The notes under the pieces are model-generated. The model saw only the letters and a list, made by a program, of their open reading frames with translations, did no database searches and had not been told where the DNA came from. From NCBI RefSeq assembly GCF_025195125.1, contig NZ_JAMGSL010000005.1, positions 62,001 through 126,000 on the forward strand: a DNA stretch of 64,000 nt, read 5' to 3'. The stretch comes from Streptomyces sp. Je 1-79 (GTDB lineage Bacteria; Actinomycetota; Actinomycetes; Streptomycetales; Streptomycetaceae). The position numbers were made by a program, and so were the translations under genes. This document shows positions 17,701 to 26,820 of the stretch, one piece after another; the first letter of the stretch is position 1, and each line of letters starts with the position of its first letter.

Positions 17701-17776
17701 CCGCATCCCGGCCCAGCTGGAGGTGGTCAAGGAGCGGACAGGGTCGGTCGTACGGCAGAGAGGGCTCGGCGTCTGA
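14768..17776 (+). CDS. sbcC: Exonuclease SbcCD subunit C (Rad50-like ATPase)
   Basis: The 1002-residue SMC-like ATPase partner of SbcD. Walker A GPTGAGKTS is at residues 35-43. Long Ala/Arg/Glu-rich coiled coils flank the zinc hook CQVC at 513-516. The ABC signature LSGGE is at 904-908, followed by the Walker B segment LFIDEGFGSLD and the ISH-type VSHVADL. The GTG start overlaps the sbcD stop. Complete, with no missing catalytic residue. Confidence 0.97.
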   Translation: MRLHRLSVTAFGPFGATQEIDFDSLSAAGLFLLHGPTGAGKTSVLDAVCYALYGAVPGARQSPGTSLRSDHAPLGTSTEVTLELTVGERRLEITRRPAQPRPKKRGGGFTTEKAQSWLRAYDSGTGEWAALSRSHQEIGEEITQLVGMSREQFCQVVLLPQGDFARFLRADAEARGKLLGRLFDTRRFAAVEERLADLRRAAEQQVRDGDERLLALAHRIAQVTGGAVVDERPGEPGLAQAVLNRAAVARSETREARDIADSAVSAAESRQASARRLLDAERDLAARQARFEETRRRQEELEESRPERDRAQAVLDRSRKADLVAPALGMRTDAERDHAAARAAREQSRGRLPGELTDAGAEQLSALERRLTEELGGLESARRAERRGAEIAGERTDLERQARADEEILHDAGAWLSGWEARRAELAARIEASQEAVARAEHLAGRLEPARRRLSAARRRDVLAEQSATAESRLTAARERRNEAHEAWLDVKARRLQGIAAELAAALTPGDPCQVCGSADHPAPARTGADHVDRATEDAAYEAFTRAEESRTAAERETAATAEAWAAARTEVRAGSEDATDPTVGELAREVDELTRLHAEAHALAAQTHDVRETLARAEREYENRVRAQRDAERRVAARTSQREALDREQTAVDAEVARGRGESRSVAEHASRLERKIAILIDAAEAVRSVELTAQRLKEADDRLANAAFRAGFDTPAEAAAALLDAGEHRAVQQRLDAWQAEAAAVADRLAEPETRAAAERPPADPAAAEATHTAAERALRDATSALAAVVDRGVELSRLSRQADTEVRRLGPLREEYDRVARLAGLTAGTSAENERKMRLESYVLAARLEQVAAAATARLQRMSSGRYTLVHSDARSGGKRAGLGLHVVDAWTGNERDTATLSGGETFFASLALALGLADVVTDEAGGVRLDTLFIDEGFGSLDDQTLDEVLDVLDSLRERDRSVGIVSHVADLRRRIPAQLEVVKERTGSVVRQRGLGV

Positions 17777-17932
17777 CTCCGCCAGTGCGGCGCCGCCCGC
17801 GTTCCGGCGCGCCGGAACACGGGATTTCCCGGACGGGACAGACACCTGTACGCGTGCCGGTCCCTACTCCACACTGTCCCCAGCCGGACCATCCGTCCGC
17901 TCCTGCACCCCCTTCCCCCAAGGACGTGTGAC

Positions 17933-18319
17933 ATGACCTTCAGCTCAAGACCGCTCATCATGGCGGGACTTGGCGTCATCGGGGCAACCGCCGCTCTGGT
18001 GACGGCTTCACCTGCCTCCGCCGCCGCGCCCGCTTGCCCGTACCCGTACGTCTGCTTCTACAACGTCGACGATCTCAACCACCCGGCCGCGAAGATGACC
18101 GGCAAGTACCAGGTCGTCACCAGCGGGTGGCAGTGGTTCACCGGGTCGTCCTACGGCGCCGACCTGGTGGTCAACACCCGCAACGACGACGTCGCGTACG
18201 TGCACATGTCCAACGGCACGGTCATCTGCGTGGAGAACAACAGCCGTCACTCCTTCATCAACGACGAACCCCTCCGCTACGCCGACGGGGTGCGCATCTC
18301 GTCGGCCGCCAACTGCTGA
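17933..18319 (+). CDS. Secreted peptidase inhibitor I36-like protein
   Basis: 128 residues. A Sec signal peptide (hydrophobic core IMAGLGVIGATAALV, cleavage near ASPASAAA) precedes a small cysteine-containing domain beginning CPYPYVCFYN, as in the SMPI-like / gamma-crystallin-fold inhibitors of family I36 that block metalloproteases. Four cysteines remain in the mature chain, enough for two disulfides. AAGGAC precedes the ATG. It is a stand-alone gene downstream of sbcC. The target protease is not apparent. Confidence 0.78.
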   Translation: MTFSSRPLIMAGLGVIGATAALVTASPASAAAPACPYPYVCFYNVDDLNHPAAKMTGKYQVVTSGWQWFTGSSYGADLVVNTRNDDVAYVHMSNGTVICVENNSRHSFINDEPLRYADGVRISSAANC

Positions 18320-18361
18320 CAGCGCCGGGCTCGGCCGTGAGACTCCGTACGGGCGCGGGAG

Positions 18362-18808
18362 TCAGCGGCTGACGGCGCGCCGGGGGAGGGGCGAGGAGTA
18401 CACGACGCTCGTCGTCACCGAACCCAGCGTGCCGACCTTCCCGGAGATCTGCTCCAGGTGCTTCATGGACCGGGCGGCGACCTTGAGCACGAAGCAGTCG
18501 TCGCCGGTCACATGGTGGGCCTCCAGGACCTCCGGGGTGGCCGCGATCAGATCGTGGAACGGCTTGTAGTTGCCGTTCGGATAGCGCAGCCGGACGAAGG
18601 CGAGGATCGGGAGCCCGAGCCGTTCCTGGTCGACCACGGCCGTGTAGCCGGTGATCACCCCGGCCTCCTCCAGCCTGCGCACGCGCTCGGTCACCGCGGA
18701 GGCGGACATGGAGACGGCACGGGCCAGCTCGGTGAAGCCGGCCCGGCCCTGGGCCTGAAGGGCGTCGAGGATGCGCCAGTCGGTGGCGTCCGGGGTGTAT
18801 CCGGTCAT
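18362..18808 (-). CDS. Lrp/AsnC family transcriptional regulator
   Basis: 148 residues: an N-terminal winged helix-turn-helix (DWRILDALQAQGRAGFTELA...SASAVTERVRRLEEAGVI) and a C-terminal RAM ligand-binding domain (PEVLEAHHVTGDDCFVLKVA). The family senses amino acids. ATG 18808 is preferred: an upstream TTG at 18844 that would extend the protein is better explained as the -35 box of a leaderless promoter. No obvious target gene is adjacent; the DUF885 peptidase gene lies upstream on the same strand. Confidence 0.88.
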   Translation of the reverse strand: MTGYTPDATDWRILDALQAQGRAGFTELARAVSMSASAVTERVRRLEEAGVITGYTAVVDQERLGLPILAFVRLRYPNGNYKPFHDLIAATPEVLEAHHVTGDDCFVLKVAARSMKHLEQISGKVGTLGSVTTSVVYSSPLPRRAVSR

Positions 18809-18815
18809 GACGGTG

Positions 18816-18844
18816 ATGGTGCAGGGGAATCCGCGGCCGATCAA
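18816..18844 (-). promoter_or_regulatory. Leaderless promoter of the Lrp-type gene
   Basis: TTGATC (18844-18839), a 17-base spacer, and CACCAT (18821-18816), which ends 7 bases before ATG 18808. This fits SigA-type spacing and places transcription start at the start codon. Confidence 0.55.
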
Positions 18845-18966
18845 GCGATCCCCCGCGAGTTCTCACTGCCCGGACGGCGGAGCGGATTCCCCACCGGCCC
18901 CGCTCCCGCTCGTCCCCGCCCCGCTACCTCCGCTCTGCTTCTGGGGCCGTGCCCGGTGTCACGCGG

Positions 18967-20679
18967 TCAGAGGCGCGAGATCTCCTCCACGAGATCGTCG
19001 AGACCCAGCGGCCCCTGCGACAGTGCCGCCATGTGCCAGGCCTTCGCGTCGAAGGCGTCGCCGTGCGCCGCCTGCGCGTTGGCGCGGCCGAGCAGCCAGG
19101 CCCGCTCGCCCAGCTTGTAGCCGATCGCCTGCCCCGGCATCGAGAGATAGCGGGTCATCTCGCTCTCGACGAAGGCCGGCGGGCGGCTGCTGTGCCGCTG
19201 GAAGAACTCCTGCGCCAGCTCCGGAGTCCACTGCTCGCCCGGGTGGAACGGCGAGTCCGCCGGGATCTCCAGCCGCAGGTGCATGCCGATGTCCACGATC
19301 ACCCGACAGGCGCGCATCATCTGCGCGTCCAGGTAACCGAGGCGCCGCTCGGCGTCGGGCAGGAAGCCGAGCTCGTCCATCAGCCGCTCCGCGTAGAGCG
19401 CCCAGCCCTCCGCGTTGGCGCTGACCCCGCCGATCGTCGCCTGGTAGCGGGAGAGCCGGTCCGCGACGTGCACCCACTGCGCGATCTGCAGATGGTGACC
19501 CGGCACACCCTCGTGGTACCAGGTCGACACCAGGTCGTACACGGGGAAGCGGGTCTGGCCGTCGACCGGCAGCCAGGTGCGGCCGGGCCGGGAGAAGTCC
19601 TCCGAGGGGCCGGTGTAGTAGGGGGCGGCGGCGCCGCCCGGCGGGGCGATGTGCGACTCCACCTTCCGTACCCGCTCGGCGAGTTCGAAGTGGGTGCCGT
19701 CCAGCGCCTCGATCGCCTCGTCCATCAGGTTCTGCAGCCAGACCCGGACCTCTTCGACGCCCTCGATGTGGGTGCCGTGGACGTCGAGGTGCGCGAGCGC
19801 CTCCCACGGCCCGGACCCGGGAAGGATGCGGTCGGCCTCGGTACGCATCTCGGCCAGGAGCCGGTGGTACTCGGACCAGCCGTACGCGTAGGCCTGGTCG
19901 AGGTCCAGGTCGGTGCCGTTGAAGTAGCGCGACCACCGCTGGTACCGCTCGCGGCCCACCGTGTCGGGCGCGTCGGCGACGGCGGGCGTGTACACGTCGC
20001 GCATCCAGTCCCGCAGCGCGACGACCGCCTCGGTGGCACCGCGGGCCGCCGAGGAGAGCTCCGTACGCACGTCGGGGCCGAGCGCATCGGGAGCCGTGGC
20101 GGCGAACTCCTCGAACCAGCCCCGGCCGTCGGCCTCCTCGCCCGCCCACTCCGTCAGCTGGCCGACGAAGGTCGCGGTCGGCCGCGGGCCGCCCAGGAGC
20201 TTGCGCTCCAGGCCGAGTTCCAGCGCCGAGCGGTACCCGTCGAGCGCCGCGGGAACCGCGCGCAGCCGCCGCGCCACGGCCTCCCAGTCCTCCTCGGTCT
20301 CCGTGGGCATCACGGTGAAGACCATGCGCACGCTGTGCGCGGGGGACCGCATGTTGCTGACCGCGCAGAGGCCCTCGTCGGCCTCGTGGACGGCGAGCTC
20401 GGCCGTAAGACGTTCGCGCAGCAGCCGGGCGCAGCGCCGCTCGGCTTCGCTGTCCGCGCCCGGCAGCCGCTCGGCCTCGTCGAGCCGCGCGAGGGTGGTG
20501 CGGGCGAGGTCGGCCACCTCCTCCTGGCCGGCCGGCGAGAAGTCGGGAAGGAGGCCCGCGCTCTCTTTGACTCCCAGGTATGTACCGGTGATCGGGTCGA
20601 GTTCGATGAGTGCGTCGACGTAGCTGTCGGCGACCTGGCGGGGCAGCGCGCTGCTGGAAGTCTCTGGCATGGGACTCAT
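18967..20679 (-). CDS. DUF885 family metallopeptidase-like protein
   Basis: A 570-residue cytosolic protein of the DUF885 family, distant relatives of M2/M3-type zinc peptidases. The zinc-binding signature HEGVPGHH starts at about residue 389, followed downstream by EGWALYAERLMDELG, whose Glu is the likely third ligand. No signal peptide is present. Start ATG 20679 and a second ATG at 20670 are both possible. The substrate is unknown. It is monocistronic, divergent from nothing close, with a 408-base gap upstream. Confidence 0.88.
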   Translation of the reverse strand: MSPMPETSSSALPRQVADSYVDALIELDPITGTYLGVKESAGLLPDFSPAGQEEVADLARTTLARLDEAERLPGADSEAERRCARLLRERLTAELAVHEADEGLCAVSNMRSPAHSVRMVFTVMPTETEEDWEAVARRLRAVPAALDGYRSALELGLERKLLGGPRPTATFVGQLTEWAGEEADGRGWFEEFAATAPDALGPDVRTELSSAARGATEAVVALRDWMRDVYTPAVADAPDTVGRERYQRWSRYFNGTDLDLDQAYAYGWSEYHRLLAEMRTEADRILPGSGPWEALAHLDVHGTHIEGVEEVRVWLQNLMDEAIEALDGTHFELAERVRKVESHIAPPGGAAAPYYTGPSEDFSRPGRTWLPVDGQTRFPVYDLVSTWYHEGVPGHHLQIAQWVHVADRLSRYQATIGGVSANAEGWALYAERLMDELGFLPDAERRLGYLDAQMMRACRVIVDIGMHLRLEIPADSPFHPGEQWTPELAQEFFQRHSSRPPAFVESEMTRYLSMPGQAIGYKLGERAWLLGRANAQAAHGDAFDAKAWHMAALSQGPLGLDDLVEEISRL

Positions 20680-21087
20680 CCTGGTCCCTTCACGGTCCCC
20701 GCGTCACCCTCAATCGATCTCACTAGGCTGACAAATGAGCGCCCGGAGGGGGAGGCCCGTACGCCCCCGAGGGGCGGCCGGACGGCCCGCCCACACGCGT
20801 CGCCGCGCGCTTGCGCTCGATGGACGGGCCGATCAGTTCGCGCCGGACCGGGCACACCCGGGCGGGCCGGAGCGGTTCCCGTCCTCGGCCGACTTTGGCC
20901 GAATCCCGTCGGAGGCGGTGCCCCGGCGGGGGGACACCGCCATGCCCGCCCCGGGGCGACATCGCTGAGGAGGGTACGGGTATCGGCCGACGGGCGGCGG
21001 AGAACGTACGGCCCGGCCGGGTCCGGTACGCCGGATCCGGCCATCTGCCGTACAACACTTTCCGACATCCGGTGCCCGGAACGGTCC
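20680..21087. other. Non-coding gap
   Basis: A 408-base stretch that holds the promoter of the DUF885 gene and the 3' flank of the ACT-GNAT gene, both on the minus strand. Open frames exist (for example 20676-21068 minus) but their third codon positions are not GC-biased like real genes here, so I call no gene. I see no convincing terminator or regulatory motif. Confidence 0.5.
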
Positions 21088-22485
21088 TCAGCGGTCGCCG
21101 AGCGGCAGCCGGCTCAGACGCGGAGCCGAGGAGAGCCGGGCGGTGATGACCAGGGTGCCTTCCTCGATCTGGTAGTCGAGGGGGAGGTTCAGGGCCCGCA
21201 TCGCCGCCACCATGCCGGTGTTGGACGACTGCGTCACGGCGTAGACGCTCTCGCAGCCGGCCTCGACGGCCATCGTGACCAGCCGGCCGAGGAGCTCGGA
21301 GCCGATGCCCCGGCGCTGCCAGTCGTCCTCGACCATCAGGGCGACCTCCGTCTCGTCGCCGTCCCAGAGGAGGTGGCCGAGAGCGACCAGCCGGCCGGAG
21401 GCCGTCTGCACGGCGAGGGTGCGGCCGAAGCGGGGGCTCAGGAGGTGGTCGAGATAGCGGTCGGCGTCACCGACGGGCCCGTGGTACCGCAGGCCGAGGG
21501 TCCGCGCGGAGCAGCGGTCGTGCATGGCGCGCGCGGCGACGAGGTCGCGCTGGTCGGCGCGGCGGACGGTGATCTCGTTCCCCTCCGGGAGGGTGAGGAC
21601 GTCCTGGCTGCGCGGGATGCGCGGGCCGAGTCGGGCGTCCAGTTCGACGAGCGCCCGGGCGCGGGCGAACTCTGTCGGGGTGAACGGCAGATAGGGCCGC
21701 TCGATGGTGATCACACCGCCGTTCGGGTCGCGCAGGCGCATCACCGTCTCCTCCAGGACACCCTCGACGGGGGCGGTCTCACCCGTGGGGCGCCCGGTGA
21801 GCGAGACGGCGGGCAGGGAGTGGATGGTGCAGCGGCCGAGGAGCTGGCGCAGGGCGAGCGGGAGTTCGGCCGCGTCGAGCGCGGTCCGGGTGGCGAGTCC
21901 GAGCAGCCGGGTCGGGGTGTCCACGAGGTCGTGGGCGTCGGCGCGCTCGATCCAGGTGCTGCTGCCGCCGGCGGTGGCGATCTCGCGGGTGAGGTCGCCC
22001 GCCTGGAGGCCGGCGGGGGCGCGCAGCAGGAACTCGTCGACGGTGCCCTCGGCGAGCGGGTGGGTCTGGAGCGTCAGGATGTCCACACCGTGCCGGGCCA
22101 GCGCGGTGCAGAGCGCGGCGAGACTGCCCGGCGTGTCGCGGACGGTGGTCCGCATCCGCCAGAGGGCCGTCCCGACGGGCTCGTCGGTCGCGTCGCCGTC
22201 CGAGCGGATGTCGCCGGCCGACGGCGGCGCGGCGGGCCCGCCGCCGGGATCACCGGCGGGCGGCGCATGGCTGTGTCGTCGGGCCCACCAGGTGTGGAAG
22301 GTGGCCGTGGCGATCAGCGCGATCGCCGAGAACACGAGCATGTACGGGCCGTCGGCGCCGCGGACGACGGTCTTGGCGATCGTGTCGGCCACCACCACGG
22401 CGGTGAACAGGGCGGCGAGTTCGATGAGGTCCCGCCGCCAGTGGTGGGGACGGCGGGCGCTCTTCGCGGAAGTCACATCGGTCAT
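21088..22485 (-). CDS. Membrane-anchored ACT and GNAT acetyltransferase fusion
   Basis: 465 residues. Two short hydrophobic helices near the N-terminus (LIELAALFTAVVVADTI and MLVFSAIALIATATFH) suggest membrane attachment. A region beginning LWRMRTTVRDTPGSLAALC resembles an ACT domain (amino-acid sensor), and the C-terminal 160 residues form a GNAT acetyltransferase with the acetyl-CoA loop DDWQRRGIGSELLGRL. The arrangement suggests an acetyltransferase gated by a small ligand. ATG 22485 starts MTDVTSAK; longer upstream frames are open but not coding-like. The acceptor is unknown. Confidence 0.8.
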   Translation of the reverse strand: MTDVTSAKSARRPHHWRRDLIELAALFTAVVVADTIAKTVVRGADGPYMLVFSAIALIATATFHTWWARRHSHAPPAGDPGGGPAAPPSAGDIRSDGDATDEPVGTALWRMRTTVRDTPGSLAALCTALARHGVDILTLQTHPLAEGTVDEFLLRAPAGLQAGDLTREIATAGGSSTWIERADAHDLVDTPTRLLGLATRTALDAAELPLALRQLLGRCTIHSLPAVSLTGRPTGETAPVEGVLEETVMRLRDPNGGVITIERPYLPFTPTEFARARALVELDARLGPRIPRSQDVLTLPEGNEITVRRADQRDLVAARAMHDRCSARTLGLRYHGPVGDADRYLDHLLSPRFGRTLAVQTASGRLVALGHLLWDGDETEVALMVEDDWQRRGIGSELLGRLVTMAVEAGCESVYAVTQSSNTGMVAAMRALNLPLDYQIEEGTLVITARLSSAPRLSRLPLGDR

Positions 22486-22561
22486 GAACTCACTGTGACC
22501 CAGCGGTGTTGCGTGATCACGAACGCTTTGTGACTGACGGGTTAAGCGCCGATCTGGGACC

Positions 22562-25309
22562 TTAGTGGTCGTTTTCGACCGCTTGTGTCGTGTCCTGACC
22601 GGCCCCGGTGGACGGTTCTGGCGAGGCCGCCCGGAGCGCCTTCCGTAGCCGCGCCGCCTGGACGACGAGCTGTGAGGAACCGCGCCGCTCCGCCGTCGCG
22701 TCCAGCCCCGGCACCTCCCGCGACGTCCCGCACCGCTCCACGCAGTCGGCCGCGACCGCCAGCAGCTCACCGAGCCCGCGCGCTGGCTTCTCGGCCGTGA
22801 GCAGCGCCGGAAGCAGGGGCGCCAGGACGGACCAGGTCGTGCCGTACGCGCCCGTGGCCGCCGCCGTACGCGCCGCGTCCGCCAGGCGGTTGGTCTTGAC
22901 GGTGCCGTCGACGACCAGTCCGGCAAGCGTCTCACCCAGCCGGCCGGGGTCCAGATCGTCCCGCGCGGCCAGGACGAGCAGCGTGTCCACGGCGTTCAGC
23001 CGGTCCTCCGGGTGCCGGCAGCCGAGCGCGAACGCCAGGGCGAGATGGGTCGCCGCCCCGGGGGGCCCGTCGGCCTCGGCCAGGGCGGTCATGCCCCAGG
23101 AGGCGCCGCGCTCGTCCCACTCGACCCCGCCCGCGAGCACGGGCAGCAGCCAGGACGCGAGGGTCTCCCGGTCGTCCGGCACCACGCCCGGCCAGTTCCG
23201 CCGCTCCCCGCCCCAGTGGTAACAGCGCTCGTGGGCCTCGGTGTCGGTACCGCCCAGCCACCGGAACACGGGCGGGAACTCCTCCCGTACCGTCCGGCGC
23301 TCGCGGAACCTCAGGACGATCCGGTCCGCCAGCCGCGCGGTGCCCCCCTTCGTGTCCCGTTCCCGGGCGAGGAACCGCAGACCGGGGGCGAGGGAGGCGT
23401 CCGCCCGGAGCCAGTCCGCGAGCCGCTCCCCGGCTCGGGTGCCCAACGCCGAGGCGGCGTCGGCCGCCGCGGCCGCCGACGGGTCGGCCTTACGGACGCG
23501 CAGCAGGGCCTGCGCGAGGTCGACGGGGGCCGGATCCACGCCCGCCTCCCGGTACGCGCGCAACCGCTCCACCAGCACCGACGGCTCGATGGCACCGGTG
23601 TGCCAGGTGGGCGCGGCCAGCAGGAACGGCAATCGGTCCGTGCCGATGAGGGCGGCCGCCTCCCACAGACGGGCGTCGACCACCGCGTCCAGCGCCCCGT
23701 GCACACAGGAGGAGGGGAACCGCTCGCGCACCCGGGCGTCGTGGATACGGGACGGGCGCACCCGGCCCAGCAGCGCGGCCATCACCACGGCCACGCCGTT
23801 CGTCCCGTGGGCGAAGTGGTCCGGGGCCTGCCCCTCCTCGCCCGCCCACCAGGCGTCCGCGAACGCCACGGCCAGGGCCGCCTTCAGCTCCTCGCGGTGA
23901 CGGTGCGCATGGTGGACGAGCCCGTCGAGGGCGCGCTCGAACTCCTCCGGCGGCGCGTCGACACGGCCCTTGGACACGGTCACGAGATCTTCGACCAGCT
24001 CCGCGACCGTGGCCGCCGGTCCCGCCACCCGCCTCGGCTCCGGAACCGGCGGCAGAGTCTCCTCGTACGGGAGATCGTCGGCGAGATCCGCGGCACCGAA
24101 CAGCTCCTCGGCCGCTTGGCGGTGCGTCGGGCTCAACACGGCCGCGACGCCCGCCAGTTCCTCCCGCACCTGCTCGTCCACCTCGGGGAGGTACCGTCCG
24201 ACGAGCTTCAGCGCACGCTCCTGGATCCCGGTGTCCGCGTGCCCGAAGGCCTCCGCGACCACAGGCAGCAGCTCGGCCGCCGCGCCCGGGTCCTTCCGCA
24301 ACTCCTTCGTCAGGAGCGTCAGTTGCGCGCGGACCAGCTTCTTCTCCGTACGGAACAGCACCTGGCCGGACATCTCCGCCAGCTCCGGCACCGACAGCCC
24401 ACCGCCGTCCGCGAGCCCCGCCAGGACCTCCTGGGCATAGGCCGCGACCGGAGACGGCGCGTCCGCGGCCATCCCCATCCAGTCCGCCGTCCGGCCCCGC
24501 CGCTCCCCGGCCGTCGGATCCAGGAGCTGGAGCAGGGCGAGCGGGAAGCGAAGATCCCGTGGCCGGCCCCCGCGCAGCAGCCGCGCCACGCAACCGTCGA
24601 CCAGGGAGGCGCGGTCGAGCACGCCCTCCGCGGCGAGCGTCGCGAGCGCCGTCGGCCAGTGGGTGGGGGCCTCGGGACCCACGGACCAGGTGAGCCGGTC
24701 CGGGGTCTCGGCCATGTCCAGGACGCGGGGCACCAGGATCGGCGTGTGCGGGTCGGCACGGAGGTCGTCCAGAAGCTGCCGCCCGGTCAGCGCGTCCGTC
24801 CAGCCGAGCACGTAGCCGTCCGTCGTGGGCACGGCACAGCCCGACCGCCCCACCAGCTCACGCACCAGGTGGTACTCGTTCTCCGCCACGGCCGGCCGCT
24901 CGGCGAGCCGCTGCGCCACATCGCCCAGCCAGGCCGGATCCCGGTCGGCGAGCACGTCCAGGACGAGGTGGCTCGTGCTCCGGCCCCAGTCGACGAGGTC
25001 CCGGCCGCCGATCCAGGCGGCGGCCGCGGCCGCGCCCGTGTGGCATCCCGCCCCGGCGACCCGCAGCGCCTTCTGGATCGGGACCTGCTCGTTCCAGCGG
25101 CTCCAGCCCCAGCCGCGGACCTCGGTCCGCAGGGCCTTGAGCTCCGCCAGGGCCTCTTTCCGGCCGACGGGGTCCAGCCCCTTCAGCAGCCCGGGGACGG
25201 CCTCGGCCCGTCCCGCCCGAACCGCGGTCAGCAACGTGTTCACCCCTCGTCCCTCCCGTGCCGCCGTCAGCCGCGCCTTCAGCGCGCTCTGGTCGAATCC
25301 GCCGCTCAT
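22562..25309 (-). CDS. Large helical-repeat protein, partner of the SWIM protein
   Basis: A 915-residue, mostly alpha-helical, Ala/Leu-rich cytosolic protein without membrane segments; repeated helical pairs suggest a HEAT-like solenoid. I recall such proteins as the DUF6493 family next to SWIM zinc-finger genes in actinomycetes; this is memory, not checked. The ATG overlaps the SWIM gene stop as ATGA, so synthesis of the two is coupled and they probably act together. No catalytic motif is visible. The reading frame upstream of the ATG is open to 25453 but runs inside the SWIM gene. Confidence 0.8.
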   Translation of the reverse strand: MSGGFDQSALKARLTAAREGRGVNTLLTAVRAGRAEAVPGLLKGLDPVGRKEALAELKALRTEVRGWGWSRWNEQVPIQKALRVAGAGCHTGAAAAAAWIGGRDLVDWGRSTSHLVLDVLADRDPAWLGDVAQRLAERPAVAENEYHLVRELVGRSGCAVPTTDGYVLGWTDALTGRQLLDDLRADPHTPILVPRVLDMAETPDRLTWSVGPEAPTHWPTALATLAAEGVLDRASLVDGCVARLLRGGRPRDLRFPLALLQLLDPTAGERRGRTADWMGMAADAPSPVAAYAQEVLAGLADGGGLSVPELAEMSGQVLFRTEKKLVRAQLTLLTKELRKDPGAAAELLPVVAEAFGHADTGIQERALKLVGRYLPEVDEQVREELAGVAAVLSPTHRQAAEELFGAADLADDLPYEETLPPVPEPRRVAGPAATVAELVEDLVTVSKGRVDAPPEEFERALDGLVHHAHRHREELKAALAVAFADAWWAGEEGQAPDHFAHGTNGVAVVMAALLGRVRPSRIHDARVRERFPSSCVHGALDAVVDARLWEAAALIGTDRLPFLLAAPTWHTGAIEPSVLVERLRAYREAGVDPAPVDLAQALLRVRKADPSAAAAADAASALGTRAGERLADWLRADASLAPGLRFLARERDTKGGTARLADRIVLRFRERRTVREEFPPVFRWLGGTDTEAHERCYHWGGERRNWPGVVPDDRETLASWLLPVLAGGVEWDERGASWGMTALAEADGPPGAATHLALAFALGCRHPEDRLNAVDTLLVLAARDDLDPGRLGETLAGLVVDGTVKTNRLADAARTAAATGAYGTTWSVLAPLLPALLTAEKPARGLGELLAVAADCVERCGTSREVPGLDATAERRGSSQLVVQAARLRKALRAASPEPSTGAGQDTTQAVENDH

Positions 25310-26727
25310 CGCGCACCCCCGAGGGCCTCGGCCCCGGCCGTCCCACCGGTCACGGCGCCGGCCGCTGCCTGGTGCCCGGCACCGCGCCGGGCCATGCGGA
25401 CCGCGAGCGCGTGCTTGCACGGGCCCCGGCGGCCCCGGTAGTCCGCCCACCACTGGCAGGTGCAGGTCAGCGCCCCGTCCGCCTCCCGTACCCGGTAGCG
25501 CCGGTCGCCCGACGCGACCGTCGCCAGGGTGCCGTCGAGAACGACCGCCCCCTCCGTCACCAGGGCACGCGCCGCGACGAGCCGGGGATTGTGCCGCTCC
25601 GCGCGGTCCGCGTCGTACGGCAGCTCCCGGTGGAAGTAGGCCGCGTCGGCCACGTCGTACCCCACCCGCCCGGCGGTGCCCAGGCGGGTCAGAGCGGCCC
25701 GCACACGGTCCACCGGAAGGCCCGACCGGTCACCCAGCTCGGCCGGATCGATCCTCGGCTCCCAGGCCAGCAGCACCGAGATCAACTCGGCGTCCTGCGC
25801 GGCCTCCTCCGTCGCCAGGGCCTCCAGGACCCCGCCCTCGCCGGAGAAGCCCCGCGACGCGTCGGGGGAGAGGGTGAGCGTCAGACGCATCCCGGGCAGT
25901 GTCACCTCCCAGGCGCTCGCCGTGGCGACGCCGTCCGGCACCGGCCCGTACACCCGCAGCGCCGTCGCGTGCCGCAGCACCCGTTCCAGGGCCACCAGCC
26001 GCTCGGGCCCCGGCAGGCAGACCGCTCCCGCGACCGGCCGGGTCGTCGGCCGCAGCGTCCGGCCTGCCTGGACGACCCAGAGCGGCCCCCGCCGCCCCGC
26101 TCCCTGCGAGCGCGGCAGCGAGCGCAGGAACCGCACCGCCTCGGGACCCGTCAGCTCCGCCCGCAGATCGAAGGCGACGGAGGCGACCTGCGCCTCGGCG
26201 AAGCCACGCAGCCAGCGGTCCGGCAGCGGAACCTTCTTCTCCACGACCGCGCCTTCGAGGGTCGTGACCGCCAGCTCCTCGGGCCCGACCCGCAGATGCA
26301 GCGGATCGCCCCCGGTCAGCCGCGACAGGGCCTCGCGCAGCGGGTTGTTGACGTCGACATTGGTGGTGCCGTGCCCGGTCGTCGCCCCGTCGAGCCCTTC
26401 GCCGAGCACGTCCAGCCGCGCGTACACCCCGCCGCAGCCGGAGAACGACTCGAAGCGCAACCGGTCGCCGTTCCCCGTCACGACCGGGTCAAGGGACCCG
26501 GGCCGTATCCGCTGGTAGTAGCGGGCTGCGGCCACGTCCGCCACCGCCAGCAGCCCCCGCGCGGCGACCTGCGGGGACGTCAGGAACCCGCTGAAGAAGC
26601 GGGGATGCGCCTCGGCGCCGGTGGGCGTGAGACCCCCGGAGGTCTCCAGTCCGAGGAGTCGTCCGTCCCCGGAGGAGCGCAGGGCGGACGGGCGTGAATA
26701 GGCGAGTGCCTGTACGGATCGCGTCAT
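25306..26727 (-). CDS. SWIM zinc finger protein
   Basis: A 473-residue protein with a C-terminal SWIM zinc finger: CTCQWWADYRGRRGPCKH gives the CxC...CxH metal ligands. The N-terminal region (residues about 40-330) has a mixed fold with GTTNVDVNNPLREAL, typical of Streptomyces homologues. SWIM domains bind DNA or protein; the function of this class is unknown. TAGCGT (26740-26735) lies 7 bases before ATG 26727, indicating a leaderless mRNA. It is coupled to the following large helical protein. Confidence 0.87.
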   Translation of the reverse strand: MTRSVQALAYSRPSALRSSGDGRLLGLETSGGLTPTGAEAHPRFFSGFLTSPQVAARGLLAVADVAAARYYQRIRPGSLDPVVTGNGDRLRFESFSGCGGVYARLDVLGEGLDGATTGHGTTNVDVNNPLREALSRLTGGDPLHLRVGPEELAVTTLEGAVVEKKVPLPDRWLRGFAEAQVASVAFDLRAELTGPEAVRFLRSLPRSQGAGRRGPLWVVQAGRTLRPTTRPVAGAVCLPGPERLVALERVLRHATALRVYGPVPDGVATASAWEVTLPGMRLTLTLSPDASRGFSGEGGVLEALATEEAAQDAELISVLLAWEPRIDPAELGDRSGLPVDRVRAALTRLGTAGRVGYDVADAAYFHRELPYDADRAERHNPRLVAARALVTEGAVVLDGTLATVASGDRRYRVREADGALTCTCQWWADYRGRRGPCKHALAVRMARRGAGHQAAAGAVTGGTAGAEALGGAR

Positions 26728-26820
26728 GTCGAAAACGCTAGGCCCCACCACTGACAACCGGCTCGGACGCTTCAGCCGGGCCCCGGGGGCCTCCGACGAG
26801 TGGCCCGGGGGATCTCACGA

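Noticed and set aside
20676..21068. A 130-codon minus-strand frame in the gap upstream of the DUF885 gene
   Set aside because: Third codon positions are only about two-thirds GC, far below real genes here, and no ribosome site or domain is seen.
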